A stretch of DNA of 64,000 nucleotides from Deltaproteobacteria bacterium (GTDB lineage Bacteria > Desulfobacterota > Desulfobulbia > Desulfobulbales > Desulfocapsaceae). A model generated the notes under the pieces. The model saw only the letters and a program-made list of their open reading frames with translations, did no database searches and had not been told where the DNA came from. Every line of letters starts with the position of its first letter. Positions within the stretch are counted from its first letter, which is position 1. Shown piece after piece: positions 8,510 to 19,062 of the stretch. Position numbers and translations under genes: made by a program. Where the stretch lies: contig JAPLJF010000029.1 of NCBI GenBank assembly GCA_026388715.1, positions 1 to 64,000 on the forward strand. The letters run 5' to 3'.

Positions 8510-8893
8510 CTATTCTGCTTCATGGATACCATGAGCGCCATGGCCTTTTTCATTCTTTTCCTGGAGGGTTTTGCAATCAATACACAAAGAGGTAACTGGC
8601 CGGGCCTCAAGGCGCTTCGCACCGATCTCTTCACCACACCCCTCACATGAGCCAAAGGTGCCGTCCTTAATCCGCTTAAGGGCATCCTCAATCTTGGGCA
8701 GCAATTTTCGCTCACGATCACGGATACGGAGTTCAAAATTCCGGTCGGCCTCAGCGCTTGCCCGATCATTAGGATCAGGAATACTCCCACTCTGATCAGT
8801 CATTTCAATCAGTGTCCGCTCCGCTTCACTCAGGATCTCTGCACGTTTATCCTCAAGCAGCTTCCTGTAGCGATCCAGCTCTTTCTGCTCCAT
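8510..8893 (-). CDS. dksA: DksA/TraR-family RNA polymerase-binding transcription factor
   Basis: Binds the RNA polymerase secondary channel and potentiates ppGpp effects. At 127 residues it has a long coiled coil whose tip (IPDPNDRAS, residues 38-46) carries the conserved Asp40, Asp43 and Ala45. A C-terminal zinc finger is formed by Cys83, Cys86, Cys104 and Cys107. GGGAGGATTGA before the ATG is a strong RBS. It heads a tight group with galT and the receiver gene. Confidence 0.92.
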   Translation of the reverse strand: MEQKELDRYRKLLEDKRAEILSEAERTLIEMTDQSGSIPDPNDRASAEADRNFELRIRDRERKLLPKIEDALKRIKDGTFGSCEGCGEEIGAKRLEARPVTSLCIDCKTLQEKNEKGHGAHGIHEAE

Positions 8894-8967
8894 TCAATCC
8901 TCCCTCAAATTATCCAGCAACCCTGTCAGAGTTCATAAAGTACAGAAAAAAAATAAACCCCTTGTTC

Positions 8968-9459
8968 TTATCGAACAAAGGTCCCGCTTTTACCACCCGT
9001 TTTTCTCAACAGACGAATATTATTGATCACCATGGTTTTATCAACTGCTTTACACATATCGTAAATAGTCAATGCTGCCATAGAAACCGCAGTCAAGGCC
9101 TCCATCTCCACACCTGTCTTGCCACAAATCCCGACTGTTGCCTGTATTTCAATAGAGCAATTCTCATCATGAAAGACAAAATCCACATTGACCTTGGTAA
9201 TCATCAGTGGATGAGTAAGCGGAATAAGTTCATCAACCTTTTTAGCGGCCATAATCCCCGCCAGTCGGGCAACACCCAGGACATCGCCTTTCGCCATGGA
9301 ACCACTCTTCACCAAGGCGTAGGCCGATGCCGACATGCTGATACTCCCGGCAGCCAAGGCCACTCTGACGGACTCACTCTTACCGCTGACATCAACCATT
9401 CTGGCATTGCCATCGCCATCAAAATGAGTAAATCCTGATTCTTTATCCATCTGGCTCAT
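8968..9459 (-). CDS. moaC: cyclic pyranopterin monophosphate synthase MoaC
   Basis: Second step of molybdenum cofactor synthesis, converting the MoaA product to cyclic pyranopterin monophosphate. The 163 residues match the family throughout: [28 protein letters not shown] (40s to 80s region with the active-site His), [26 protein letters not shown] and [11 protein letters not shown] at the end. GAGGAAG precedes the start, about 11 bases away. Upstream lies repeat copy R1, which separates it from dnaJ. Confidence 0.95.
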   Translation of the reverse strand: MSQMDKESGFTHFDGDGNARMVDVSGKSESVRVALAAGSISMSASAYALVKSGSMAKGDVLGVARLAGIMAAKKVDELIPLTHPLMITKVNVDFVFHDENCSIEIQATVGICGKTGVEMEALTAVSMAALTIYDMCKAVDKTMVINNIRLLRKTGGKSGTFVR

Positions 9460-9488
9460 AAACGGCTATTCTTCCTCTTTGTTTTTGT

Positions 9489-9593
9489 AGGAGCCGTTAC
9501 GAAATAATTATCTGTTTTTCTACCATTTCGTTAAGATTCCTTATGCAGTTTTTTCCCATCCAGGTAACGACGTTATTTTGCTAAAACTACTTA
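9489..9593 (+). repeat. dispersed intergenic repeat, copy R1 (dnaJ-moaC gap)
   Basis: A member of the repeat family described in the findings. It starts AGGAGCCGTTACGAAATAA, has the internal arm CCATTTCGTTAAGATTCCTTATG, and ends with a GTTATTTTG...CTTA arm. Its right end overlaps the last codons and TAG stop of dnaJ (9587-9589). Confidence 0.8.
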
Positions 9594-10705
9594 CCAAGGA
9601 CTTCGTTAAAGAGTCGACTAAAAAAGCCCTCCTGCTCTTTATGGTGCCCATGCTCCCGGCACAGATCATCGAATTTCCGCAAGAGTTCCTTCTGTTCATC
9701 GCACAGCTTTACCGGCGTCAGCACCTGGAGTTCAACCACCATATCCCCACGACTACTGCCACGCAAACTGGGAACCCCTTCATGACGCAATGTAAACATG
9801 GCTCCGGATTGACTTCCTGCCGGGATCTTCAGACTCTTTTTACCATGGATCGTGGGAACCTCTACCTTACAACCAAGGGCAGCCTGAGCCATGGACACAG
9901 GGAACCGACAGTAAATGGTATCCCCTTCCCGTTTAAAAAATTCATGTTCCTCCACATGGATCACCACATAGAGATCACCGGCAGCCCCACCACGACGACC
10001 ACCCTCGCCTTCTCCGCGCAGGCGCATCCGGGCGCCATGATCAACGCCAGCAGGAATCTTGATTGAAACCTTCTTGCTCTTATTCACCAGGCCAGTACCG
10101 TTGCAGTCCGTACAAGGGTCAGTGACAATCTCACCCTCGCCATGACATTGCGGGCAGGGAGAACTGACCTGAAAAAATCCCTGCGAGCGGATCACCTGGC
10201 CCCGTCCATGACAAGTGGGACAGGTCTCTCTCTTGTGACCAGGACGACACCCTGAACCTTCACAGCTCCAGCAGGTATCACGTCTGGTCAGTTCAACCTC
10301 TTTGGCCACACCATGCATGGCCTCCATGAACGAGATCGTGACATCGTAACGTAGATCATTGCCGGGAATAGGACCCCCGCGCCGAGGTTGCTCGCCACCC
10401 CGTCTCCCAAAGAGGTCGCCAAACAGATCGCCAAAGCCCGAAAAGACATCTTCAAAATTACCCGGCCCCTGATATCCACTGCTCTTCAGGCCTTCGTACC
10501 CATAGGTATCATAGATTTTTCGTTTCTGGACATCACTGAGCACCTCATAGGCCTCAGCACACTCTTTAAAAAGGGACTCCGCCTCTTTATCATCCGGATT
10601 CCGGTCGGGATGATACTTCATGGCATGCGTTCGATACGCCTTCTTGATCTCGCTGCTGCTTGCGGTCCGACTTACAGACAATACATCATAATAATCTCTT
10701 GGCAT
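9587..10705 (-). CDS. dnaJ: chaperone protein DnaJ
   Basis: Hsp40 co-chaperone that stimulates DnaK ATPase. The J domain (1-70) has HPD in [12 protein letters not shown] Gly/Phe-rich linker (about 75-115) follows, then four CxxCxGxG zinc motifs ([32 protein letters not shown]) and the C-terminal substrate domains. The 372 residues are standard. dnaK and grpE are not nearby. Repeat copies R2 and R1 lie on either side, and R1 overlaps the stop codon. Confidence 0.96.
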   Translation of the reverse strand: MPRDYYDVLSVSRTASSSEIKKAYRTHAMKYHPDRNPDDKEAESLFKECAEAYEVLSDVQKRKIYDTYGYEGLKSSGYQGPGNFEDVFSGFGDLFGDLFGRRGGEQPRRGGPIPGNDLRYDVTISFMEAMHGVAKEVELTRRDTCWSCEGSGCRPGHKRETCPTCHGRGQVIRSQGFFQVSSPCPQCHGEGEIVTDPCTDCNGTGLVNKSKKVSIKIPAGVDHGARMRLRGEGEGGRRGGAAGDLYVVIHVEEHEFFKREGDTIYCRFPVSMAQAALGCKVEVPTIHGKKSLKIPAGSQSGAMFTLRHEGVPSLRGSSRGDMVVELQVLTPVKLCDEQKELLRKFDDLCREHGHHKEQEGFFSRLFNEVLGK

Positions 10706-10730
10706 TCTTCTAACTCGTACAAAAAAAATG

Positions 10731-10850
10731 AGGAGGCGTTACGAAAAAACCATTACATTCCTGACCATTTCGTTACAGCTCCTTATGCCGGTCACGACAT
10801 TCTAATATTATAGTTATTTTCGGAGTCTTCGCTTATCTGCAGATGGCTTA
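10731..10850 (+). repeat. dispersed intergenic repeat, copy R2 (rpoZ-dnaJ gap)
   Basis: Starts AGGAGGCGTTACGAAAAAAC, with the internal arm ACCATTTCGTTACAGCTCCTT and a terminal ...GATGGCTTA. The final TTA (10848-10850) is the complement of the rpoZ stop codon TAA, so the repeat end supplies the stop. Confidence 0.78.
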
Positions 10851-11111
10851 CGCAACAACGCCCTGCTCAGAGACACCCTTTTCCAGGTCTTCCCTCCGAG
10901 AGTGATCAGTCAGCCCCTTGATATTCTTAAAGGTAACCTTGGCGGCAGCGATTTCCCGCAGGGTCATAACGATCTCTTTATTATCCCCCGGCACCAGAAA
11001 AGGTTCGCCATGTCGGTGCTGTTTAATGCGTTCAACGGTGAGATGAATCAAATTAAACCGGTTGTCATCACCAATCTGTTCCAAACAATCTTCCACGGTA
11101 ATTCTTGCCAT
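10848..11111 (-). CDS. rpoZ: DNA-directed RNA polymerase omega subunit
   Basis: Small subunit that helps fold and assemble the beta-prime subunit. The 87 residues begin MARITVEDCLEQIGDDNRFNLIHLTVERIKQ in the typical way, although this family member has HLTVERIKQHR where many have ATRRARQL. The REIAAAKVTF segment in the middle is conserved. GAGG lies eight bases before the ATG. It is flanked by repeats R3 (5-prime) and R2 (3-prime, overlapping its stop). Confidence 0.88.
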   Translation of the reverse strand: MARITVEDCLEQIGDDNRFNLIHLTVERIKQHRHGEPFLVPGDNKEIVMTLREIAAAKVTFKNIKGLTDHSRREDLEKGVSEQGVVA

Positions 11112-11130
11112 ACAGTAACCTCGTTTTCTT

Positions 11131-11232
11131 AGGAGCCGTTACGAAACAACCACTACTTTCCGACCATTTCGATACGCTCTTTACGCCGTTTTTGCCATCC
11201 CGATGACGACATTATTTTGTCACAACAGCTTA
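11131..11232 (+). repeat. dispersed intergenic repeat, copy R3 (purA-rpoZ gap)
   Basis: Starts AGGAGCCGTTACGAAACAAC, with the internal arm ACCATTTCGATACGCTCTTTA, then GATGACGACATTATTTTGT and the end ACAGCTTA. It begins 20 bases upstream of the rpoZ start codon. Confidence 0.8.
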
Positions 11233-11297
11233 CTTGCCTGTTGAGTGCCCTTGACGCGCGCTTATTCTTTTAGCTTCAACCTATCTGCCGTATACCT

Positions 11298-12677
<1,380 letters not shown>

Positions 12678-12829
12678 TCATCGTTTTACAAAGGAACAAC
12701 CGAAATAATATAGTCAACACACGTCTTAAAGTCAATCATTTGCACGAGGATGGGGGCGCACAAAAAAAATACCGGGATAGTCCTGACCCAACTTTTTTCA
12801 TTTCCCTCTGACATTGAGGACAAAGGGTT

Positions 12830-12933
12830 AGAAACCGTCACGAAACAACTTGTCTCTTTATTCCTATTTCGTTACGGCTTCTTATGCCGTTCATACCATT
12901 GATACGACCATATTCTTTAGTTACAATGACTTA
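12830..12933 (+). repeat. dispersed intergenic repeat, copy R4 (Sel1 gene-purA gap)
   Basis: A more diverged member: AGAAACCGTCACGAAACAAC, the internal arm CTATTTCGTTACGGCTTCTT, and the end ACAATGACTTA. Its right arm encodes the last residues (SHCN) and stop of the Sel1-repeat gene. Confidence 0.72.
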
Positions 12934-13462
12934 GAAGACCTGAGCGGAGAGAAACAGCCTTTTTCAGGTCACCCTCGTTCATCTCCTGCATCACCTGCAT
13001 CATGGCCTCTTTGGCACCAGGATATCCCTGTTCTTCGGCCAAGCCATACCAGGCAAGGGCCAGGCAATTATCCTGCTTTACCCCTTTGCCTTTTTTATAC
13101 AACTCTGCCAGAAAGAATTGGGCCATGGCCCACCCTTTTCTGGCGGCACAGCCGTACCAGTTGCTAGCCACGGCAGGATCTCTGACAACACCACTGCCAT
13201 TTTCATATTTGATTCCCAGATAGAGACAAGCTGCCGGAATCCCTGCCTTACCGGCCTGCAGAAACAAGGCGACGGCCTTTTCAGGGTCACGGGCCACTCC
13301 CTGCTCGCCATACTCATAGAGCAAGGCCAGGGCAAACCGGGACTCACCATCACCCTGACTGGCAAGTTCCTGAAGCTGAAGGACATAAGGATCATCACCA
13401 GCCAGACAATCTTTAGCAAACACACTCAAAACCAGCAACAACCACAACAAGCACTTGCCCAT
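12917..13462 (-). CDS. secreted Sel1-repeat (TPR-like) protein
   Basis: A 181-residue exported protein. A signal peptide (MGKCLLWLLLVLSVFAKDCLA) is followed by three Sel1-like repeats of about 36 residues (for example SRFALALLYEYGEQGVARDPEKA). Such solenoids mediate protein-protein contacts. I chose the internal ATG at 13462 because it places the signal peptide at the N-terminus. The frame extends upstream into the MITE-like element at 13486-13672, which is unlikely to be coding. The C-terminal residues fall inside repeat R4. Function is unknown. Confidence 0.75.
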   Translation of the reverse strand: MGKCLLWLLLVLSVFAKDCLAGDDPYVLQLQELASQGDGESRFALALLYEYGEQGVARDPEKAVALFLQAGKAGIPAACLYLGIKYENGSGVVRDPAVASNWYGCAARKGWAMAQFFLAELYKKGKGVKQDNCLALAWYGLAEEQGYPGAKEAMMQVMQEMNEGDLKKAVSLRSGLLSHCN

Positions 13463-13485
13463 ACATTCACCACTTCCACAGTTTC

Positions 13486-13672
13486 TTAGAGCTTGTCCGC
13501 AAACAAGCTTTTCAGGGATTGCGCTGGATTTTGAGACGAATTTGGCCGAGACGATTGAGAAAAACCACAGCCGTAGCAGCACTACGGCGAGGATTTTGCG
13601 ATTGAGAAGCGGTCAAAGACGGCCAAAAGCCGGATGCGAGCACCAAAAATTTATTTACGGACAAGTTCTTAA
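13486..13672. mobile_element. MITE-like element with 16-bp terminal inverted repeats
   Basis: The left end AGAGCTTGTCCGCAAA and the inverted right end AGAACTTGTCCGTAAA match at 14 of 16 positions. The element is about 187 bp and has no credible gene. An internal hairpin, GCCGTAG-cagca-CTACGGC, lies near 13570-13590. TA-rich bases flank both ends and could be a target duplication. Confidence 0.6.
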
Positions 13673-13700
13673 TCAATTGATGACAAAATCAACATAATTC

Positions 13701-13851
13701 CATTTCTAAATCAAGATAAAAGCGCAAAGACAATGGGAGACACAGCCTTATCAACAAGCAAGCGGTGACGAAGCACGCAAAAAGAACCCTTGAGTGTGAG
13801 CCGGGGACGACAAAAGCGTGACAAAAAGAGGTAACACTTGATTGAGAAATG
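13701..13851. mobile_element. short inverted-repeat element, CATTTCT family, copy A
   Basis: The left end CATTTCTAAATCAAGA and the inverted right end CATTTCTCAATCAAGT match at 14 of 16 bases across 151 bp. No gene is inside. A second element with related ends lies at 55231-55323. Together with the preceding element it fills the 392-bp gap between the Sel1 gene and the epimerase gene. Confidence 0.5.
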
Positions 13852-13854
13852 AAA

Positions 13855-14745
13855 TTACAGGAGATCGTCAAGTCCCTCTTTAAGTGCCGGAAAGATAAAC
13901 CGGTAACCGGCCTGACTGATCTTCTCGGGAATAACCCGTTGCGAGGCAAGCAGAACGGTGGCAAATTCGCCAAGTGCCAACTTGAGGATAAAGCCGGGGA
14001 CCGGGAAGAGAGCCGGGCGATGCAGCGCCCGGGCCAGAATCCTGCCAAATTCCCTGTTGGTCACCGGTTCAGGGGCCACCCCATTCACCGGGCCGCTGAT
14101 GCTTTCCTGCTCGGCCGCATAGAGCATGATCCCCACCAGATCATCAATGTGAACCCAGGACATATACTGGTGACCATTGCCCAGCCAGCCGCCCAGCCCC
14201 ATCCTGAAGAGGGGCAGCATCTGGGCCAGGGCTCCGCCACCTTTGCCCAGTACCACCCCGGTGCGGACACACACCACCCGAACCCCAAATTCCTGTGCCC
14301 GCAGAGCCTCGCGCTCCCAGGCCTCGCAGACCCCGGCCAGAAAATCATGCCCTGGAGCTGAGGACTCAACAAGTTTTTCAGCCCCACGATCAGCATAAAA
14401 ACCAATGGCCGAAGAGCAGATCAATACCTTTGGCGGTTGGGCACAGGATGCGATACCATCCACCAGCCGCCTGGTGGCATCCACCCGGCTGGCCCGGATC
14501 TTCTCTTTCTTGACTATATTCCAGCGACCATTAAAGACCGACTCCCCGGCCAGATGAAAGACCGTGTCCACTCCAGCCAGCAGTGAGGGTTCTACTGATC
14601 GGCCCGGATTCCAGACCCGCGCCTCCACATCCTCTAGCCGCTCCCTGATCTTTTCCAGACTGCGGCCAACCGCAATCGGTTGATCCAACCGGCGCATCAG
14701 ATGCGCCCCCACAAATCCTGTGCTGCCAGTAACAAGCGCCTTCAT
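13855..14745 (-). CDS. TIGR01777-family NAD-dependent epimerase/dehydratase-like protein
   Basis: Short-chain dehydrogenase of the extended type, with a Rossmann nucleotide loop at the N-terminus (MKALVTGSTGFVGAHLMRRL). Family features are FHLAGESVFNGRWN, KEKIRASRVDATRRLVDGI, SSAIGFYADRG and SWVHIDDLVGIMLYA, plus a C-terminal domain of about 50 residues ending EGLDDLL. The 296-residue length fits. The ATG at 14745 has GGAGG five bases upstream. The substrate is unknown for this family. An inverted-repeat element abuts its 3-prime end. Confidence 0.85.
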   Translation of the reverse strand: MKALVTGSTGFVGAHLMRRLDQPIAVGRSLEKIRERLEDVEARVWNPGRSVEPSLLAGVDTVFHLAGESVFNGRWNIVKKEKIRASRVDATRRLVDGIASCAQPPKVLICSSAIGFYADRGAEKLVESSAPGHDFLAGVCEAWEREALRAQEFGVRVVCVRTGVVLGKGGGALAQMLPLFRMGLGGWLGNGHQYMSWVHIDDLVGIMLYAAEQESISGPVNGVAPEPVTNREFGRILARALHRPALFPVPGFILKLALGEFATVLLASQRVIPEKISQAGYRFIFPALKEGLDDLL

Positions 14746-15123
14746 ATCGGCCTCCAAAAAGGTGAAACTATATCACGGAACCAGAGAAAAGAGACGGTGC
14801 CCATTATTCAATGCATCCTCGGCAATGCAACATGCTGCTCCTCTCCCCATCACCATTCGCAAAATTTACAAATCGCAACAAGTAGCATGATTAATTGGAG
14901 ATACACTCTTGACGACCGACCTCAGTTTATGGCCATCATAACAAAATAGTCAGGAAACAAGATATTCCTCTCATGACGACTCCTCAAAAAACAAAACTGC
15001 CGCCATACCAGAAACGGCATAGCGGCAGTTCACAACACAAGCAAGATCTGCTCAGCAAATCAGCATATTTTCAACAAAGACACTACGAGGATCTTGCCTC
15101 ATTCATGACACCCTTTCATCACA
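14746..15123. other. 378-bp intergenic region with a minus-strand terminator
   Basis: Apart from the hairpin at 14995-15030 I see no gene, RNA or repeat. The part next to 14745 should contain the epimerase gene promoter, but I cannot place it with confidence. Confidence 0.5.
14995..15030 (-). terminator. intrinsic terminator for the lipoprotein gene at 15124
   Basis: Stem AACTGCCGC / GCGGCAGTT with an 18-base centre. On the minus strand it is followed by TTTGTTTTTT. It lies about 95 bases after the stop codon of the minus-strand lipoprotein gene. Confidence 0.65.
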
Positions 15124-15603
15124 TCAATTATGACCGGAACCTGCGGCAACATCTTCGGCGACATAAATAGCCGCATAGGTCGAGCCAAATGAGCCGCCGA
15201 AGCCCTCATCAAGGACAACCGTGCAGGATTTATTAGGTTTGGTAAAGGCCATCAGAACACTGTCATACGACACCTCGCCCGCCCGTTTCCAGTTGTTCTT
15301 CTGCATGGAAGAAAGAATAAAGTTTCTCAATGAGTCTCGTTGCACCTTGCCACTAAAGTAGAACACCCCGCCGGTAAAGGAGTCAGTGCGAACAGCCAGG
15401 CTTTTTTTGTGGTCATATTTCATATCAGTGGGGAGCTCGATATCATGATATTCTCCAACAAAGTTAGACAATGCCGGAAGGTTATCCATCGGGGGCACGT
15501 TCTCACTGCTACTCCCCATAGGTGCACAACTACTCACCAACAGCATGGAAAAAACTGCAAGTAGAAAAAAAGCTACCTTGTTTTGTGATTTCGTGTATCG
15601 CAT
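15124..15603 (-). CDS. small lipoprotein of unknown function
   Basis: A 159-residue protein with a signal sequence and lipobox (LLVSSC, Cys26), so it is probably anchored in the membrane facing the periplasm. The mature part has a VRTDSFTGGVFYFSGKV strand-rich segment, then FILSSMQKNNWKRAGEV and FTKPNKSCTVVLDEG. This resembles a widespread but unnamed Desulfobacterota lipoprotein family. I assign no function. It has its own terminator; upstream is an inverted copy of the dispersed repeat (R5). Confidence 0.75.
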   Translation of the reverse strand: MRYTKSQNKVAFFLLAVFSMLLVSSCAPMGSSSENVPPMDNLPALSNFVGEYHDIELPTDMKYDHKKSLAVRTDSFTGGVFYFSGKVQRDSLRNFILSSMQKNNWKRAGEVSYDSVLMAFTKPNKSCTVVLDEGFGGSFGSTYAAIYVAEDVAAGSGHN

Positions 15604-15645
15604 AATGCATTCTCCCTTATCAAAAAAAAAATCATTTTTAATACT

Positions 15646-15750
15646 CTACGCCGTTGCAAGAAAATAAAATAGTCGTCGGGATGTCAAAAACAGCATAATG
15701 AACCGTAACGAAATGGTCTAAAGAGTAACGATTATTTCGTAATAAAACCT
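15646..15750 (-). repeat. dispersed intergenic repeat, copy R5 (inverted)
   Basis: Read on the minus strand it begins AGGTTTTATTACGAAATAAT, has the internal arm CCATTTCGTTACGGTTCATT and ends TTGCAACGGCGTAG. It lies between gabD and the lipoprotein gene, in the opposite orientation to R1-R4. Confidence 0.72.
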
Positions 15751-15840
15751 GCCCATAAAGCTATAGTTAGTTTAAAGATCTCAGTTTGTCGAGAAGATTC
15801 TTGGTTGCAAGCGCCACCAAATAATATAGCGCCCTACTCC

Positions 15841-17295
15841 CTACAAATCAATTCCGCCAATACACATATATTTGATCTCCAGATACTCATCAATACCATA
15901 TTTTGACCCTTCACGTCCTATGCCTGACTCCTTCATCCCGCCAAATGGCGCGGCCTCGGAAGAAAGGATCCCGGTATTCACACCTACCATACCATATTCC
16001 AAGGCCTCAGTAACACGCCAGGCCCTGCCGATATCACGACTATAAAAATAAGAGGCCAGTCCATATTGAGAATCATTGGCCATCCTGACCGCATCCGCTT
16101 CTTCTTTAAAGACAAAAAGCGGAGCCACGGGACCAAAGGTCTCTTCCCGAGCTATCCTCATCTCACTGGTCACATCAACAAGCACTGTTGGTTCAAAGAA
16201 AAAACCATTGCCACTGATCCGCTTACCACCAACTACCAGCCTGGCCCCTTTTTGCAGGGCATCCTGAATCTGCGCCTCCACCTTGATCACCGCGTTCAGA
16301 TCAATGAGAGGCCCCTGGTTATTTCCTCTTTCCACCCCTGGCCCAACCCGAAACTCGGAACGGACCGCGGCGGCCAACTTGAAGGCAAAGGCCTCATAAA
16401 CTCCTTCCTGCACGAGAAAACGGTTGGCGCAGACACAGGTCTGCCCTGAATTCCGATATTTGGAGGCCAGGGCCCCGGCCACCGCCAGATCAAGATCGGC
16501 GTCATCAAAGACGATAAAAGGGGCATGGCCACCAAGTTCCAGGGAGATCTTCTTCACCGTGCTGGCACAGGCAGCCATGAGCAGTTTTCCCACGGGCGTG
16601 GAGCCGGTAAAACTCAGCTTGCGCACCAGAGGATTACGGGTCAGCTCGCCCCCAATTTCAGCGGCAGGACCGGTAATCACATTCAATACACCGCGGGGAA
16701 AACCTGCCCGATCAGCAAGCTCGGCCAGGGCCAGGGCAGACAGAGGCGTCTGGGCCGCCGGCTTGACAATTACCGTACACCCTGCGGCCAAGGCGGGCGC
16801 AGCCTTACGGCTGATCACGGCGGAGGGATAATTCCAGGGGGTGATGGCGGCACAGACCCCTACTGGTTCCTTGAGGACAATAATCCGTTTTCCTTTCTGG
16901 GTCGTGGGGATGGTATCGCCATAAACCCGTTTGGCCTCTTCCGCAAACCACTCGACATAGGATGCTCCGGACAGAACCTCTCTCACGGCCTCGGCCAACG
17001 GTTTCCCCTGTTCGCGGGTCATGATCATGGCCAGATCGTCCTGGTGCTCAACGATCAGGGCGTGCCAGCGTTTCATAATCACGGAGCGTTCTTTGGCCGT
17101 CAGGGCCTTCCAGCCAGGATAGGCCGCACTGGCGGCGGCAACAGTCTGCCTGGTCGCCTCCGACCCAAGAGACGGCACCCTCCCAATAACTTTGCCATCT
17201 GCGGGATCAAAGACCTCAAAGGACTCTTTCGCCGTAACCCAGGCACCATTAATATAACATTCCTGCCTGAACAAGGCAGGGTCTTTCAATTTCAT
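15841..17295 (-). CDS. gabD: succinate-semialdehyde dehydrogenase (NAD(P)+)
   Basis: Aldehyde dehydrogenase superfamily member that oxidises succinate semialdehyde to succinate. At 484 residues it is GabD-sized. The cofactor and catalytic regions are intact: FTGSTPVGKLLM, the general-base Glu in SLELGGHAP, and the catalytic Cys in NSGQTCVCANRF. ITPWNYPSAVISRK and the C-terminal GGMKESGIGREGSKYGIDEYLE are typical of the GabD branch. The ATG at 17295 has GAGGTGA upstream. No other GABA-pathway gene is nearby, so a related semialdehyde could also be the substrate. Confidence 0.88.
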   Translation of the reverse strand: MKLKDPALFRQECYINGAWVTAKESFEVFDPADGKVIGRVPSLGSEATRQTVAAASAAYPGWKALTAKERSVIMKRWHALIVEHQDDLAMIMTREQGKPLAEAVREVLSGASYVEWFAEEAKRVYGDTIPTTQKGKRIIVLKEPVGVCAAITPWNYPSAVISRKAAPALAAGCTVIVKPAAQTPLSALALAELADRAGFPRGVLNVITGPAAEIGGELTRNPLVRKLSFTGSTPVGKLLMAACASTVKKISLELGGHAPFIVFDDADLDLAVAGALASKYRNSGQTCVCANRFLVQEGVYEAFAFKLAAAVRSEFRVGPGVERGNNQGPLIDLNAVIKVEAQIQDALQKGARLVVGGKRISGNGFFFEPTVLVDVTSEMRIAREETFGPVAPLFVFKEEADAVRMANDSQYGLASYFYSRDIGRAWRVTEALEYGMVGVNTGILSSEAAPFGGMKESGIGREGSKYGIDEYLEIKYMCIGGIDL

Positions 17296-17707
17296 TACTC
17301 TCACCTCACACTGAAAACACCAACAATAAAAACGCATTTCCCCATCCGAAACGTCAGAAGAAACCTATTGATATCCTTTAATTTTCCATCTTGATCTATA
17401 CTTGATCTATACTCTTACCCGTTCAGATGACAAGATCATTTTATCACAACAACTGGATATCCGCTGTCCGATCAAACACATAGAGCCCGTGTTCATCATT
17501 CCTGATATTCCATCACCCTATCCAGAATATCTTGATTTACCAAACAAATACTATACAATGAAATTGTATTTTAATACTATCTCTACTTTCCTGAAATAAA
17601 AAGACTCAATAAAATCAATATTTTTTCATTGAATAGAATAATCCAGACAAGAGTGCCTCTCATTCCTTAACAACTACTCATCAATTTAAACACAACTCCC
17701 GCCCATC
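17296..17707. other. 412-bp divergent intergenic region, gabD / S4 protein
   Basis: AT-rich, with no credible gene. A direct tandem repeat of CTTGATCTATA lies at 17390-17400 and 17401-17411, roughly 100 bases upstream of the gabD start, and might bind a regulator. Nothing else stands out. Confidence 0.5.
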
Positions 17708-17941
17708 ATGTCCTCAACGTCAAACAATATCACCATCACCAAAGAACCTATTCGCTTAGGACAATTCCTGAAACTGGCCAATCTGGTTCAAGATGGACTG
17801 GAGGCAAAGATGCAGATACAAAATGGTGAAGTATGGGTAAATGGTGTTGTAGAAACAAGACGGGGAAGAAAGCTGACCCATGGAGACCAGGTCATGATGG
17901 GAAACACACTGTATCTGATACAGTGCACAAAGCACGTATAA
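17708..17941 (+). CDS. S4-domain RNA-binding protein, YbcJ type
   Basis: A 77-residue single-domain protein related to YbcJ (COG2501). IRLGQFLKLANLVQDGLEAK is the S4 helix pair, and VWVNGVVETRRGRKLTHGDQV is the conserved strand-turn-helix with the basic RRGRKL patch. Such proteins bind structured RNA, often ribosomal. It converges with the cyclase gene, and no terminator is visible in the 53-bp gap. Confidence 0.85.
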   Translation: MSSTSNNITITKEPIRLGQFLKLANLVQDGLEAKMQIQNGEVWVNGVVETRRGRKLTHGDQVMMGNTLYLIQCTKHV

Positions 17942-17994
17942 AAGGTATCGGCGAAAAGGAACAGGCCTTCAGGCAATAATCCCTGATCTCGATC

Positions 17995-19062
17995 TCAATC
18001 CACCAATGGAATAATTGAATAAATCCGGATCTTTTTCTCCAGACCTCGAAGCAACCTGGTCTTTTGTTCCTGAACCGCAATCATGCCCGCCACATCACTA
18101 TAAACTGACTCGGTAATAAGAATCTGGCCGACCACCGTATCCGAGGCAAGACGTTGCGCGATATTCACATCGGCGCCAACCACCGTATAATCAAGACGGC
18201 GCCCGGAACCCACATTTCCCAAATACATATCCCCACGGCTTATCCCAATCCCGAGCCCTATCTGCATAAAAAGTTCTGACTTTAAGGCCCACCTGGCACG
18301 CAAGGTCTCAAATCCCTTCTGGATTTCGATGGCAGCGAACACGGCAGACTGATTGGGTGAGTCCTGCGACACCGGTGCGCCAAAGATTGCCAGGGCGGCA
18401 TCACCGATAAACTTATCAAGAGTGCCCTGCCTTAACGAGATAACATCTGCCACAAGATCAAAAAACTCCGTTAAGAACTTCTGCGAATCTTGTAAGTGTA
18501 AATGTTGCACCAGGAATGTAAAATTGCGGATATCAGCAAACAGGACGGTAATCTCCTGAACCTCGCCGACAACCTCCAACATCGTATCCCGTCGGTTCAA
18601 CAAGATTGCAGCCACTTCCGGAGCCATATAACGTTCAAACAGGGTCTGCATCTTCAAAACCTGTTTCTTTAAACGGATATTTTCCTGTTGCAGATCAGAT
18701 TCAGCAAGAACTCCCTGCACAACCCGCAACAAATCCCATGATTGTAACGGCTTGGCAAGCACCCTGCTGAATCCTTTATCCATGGCCTCAATGGCCATGG
18801 CTCTCGTCACGTCTCCGCTCACCAGGATCCCTTTCATAGAAGGACAAATCAGGCTGATAGTCTCAAAGGTCTCAATCCCGTTCATGCCCGGCAACATGGC
18901 ATCAATAATGGCCAGATCAAAACGCGACGCCATAGCCAGTTCCACTGCCTGTTCTCCACTATAGGCGCAAACAACCTGGTGACCGGCATGAACAAGAATA
19001 CTCCTGCTCACGTCTGCCACCATCACCTCATCGTCAATCACTATAATTTTTCGAGACTGCAT
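17995..19062 (-). CDS. receiver domain-adenylate/guanylate cyclase response regulator
   Basis: A 355-residue two-domain signalling protein. The receiver (about 1-120) has Asp10/Asp11, phospho-acceptor Asp54 (AIIDAMLPG) and Lys104. A coiled coil (about 121-145) leads to a class III nucleotide cyclase domain. Both metal-binding aspartates are present, Asp177 (LFADIRNFT) and Asp221 (FIGDAALAIFG), along with the DYTVVGADVNIAQRL segment, so the enzyme should be active and probably makes cAMP. Phosphorylation would control it; the partner kinase is not in the window. Confidence 0.9.
   Translation of the reverse strand: MQSRKIIVIDDEVMVADVSRSILVHAGHQVVCAYSGEQAVELAMASRFDLAIIDAMLPGMNGIETFETISLICPSMKGILVSGDVTRAMAIEAMDKGFSRVLAKPLQSWDLLRVVQGVLAESDLQQENIRLKKQVLKMQTLFERYMAPEVAAILLNRRDTMLEVVGEVQEITVLFADIRNFTFLVQHLHLQDSQKFLTEFFDLVADVISLRQGTLDKFIGDAALAIFGAPVSQDSPNQSAVFAAIEIQKGFETLRARWALKSELFMQIGLGIGISRGDMYLGNVGSGRRLDYTVVGADVNIAQRLASDTVVGQILITESVYSDVAGMIAVQEQKTRLLRGLEKKIRIYSIIPLVD

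Noticed and set aside
16525-17394. Plus-strand open frame of 289 codons opposite gabD
   Set aside because: Shadow of a conserved dehydrogenase; low-complexity Gly/Arg/His-rich translation.
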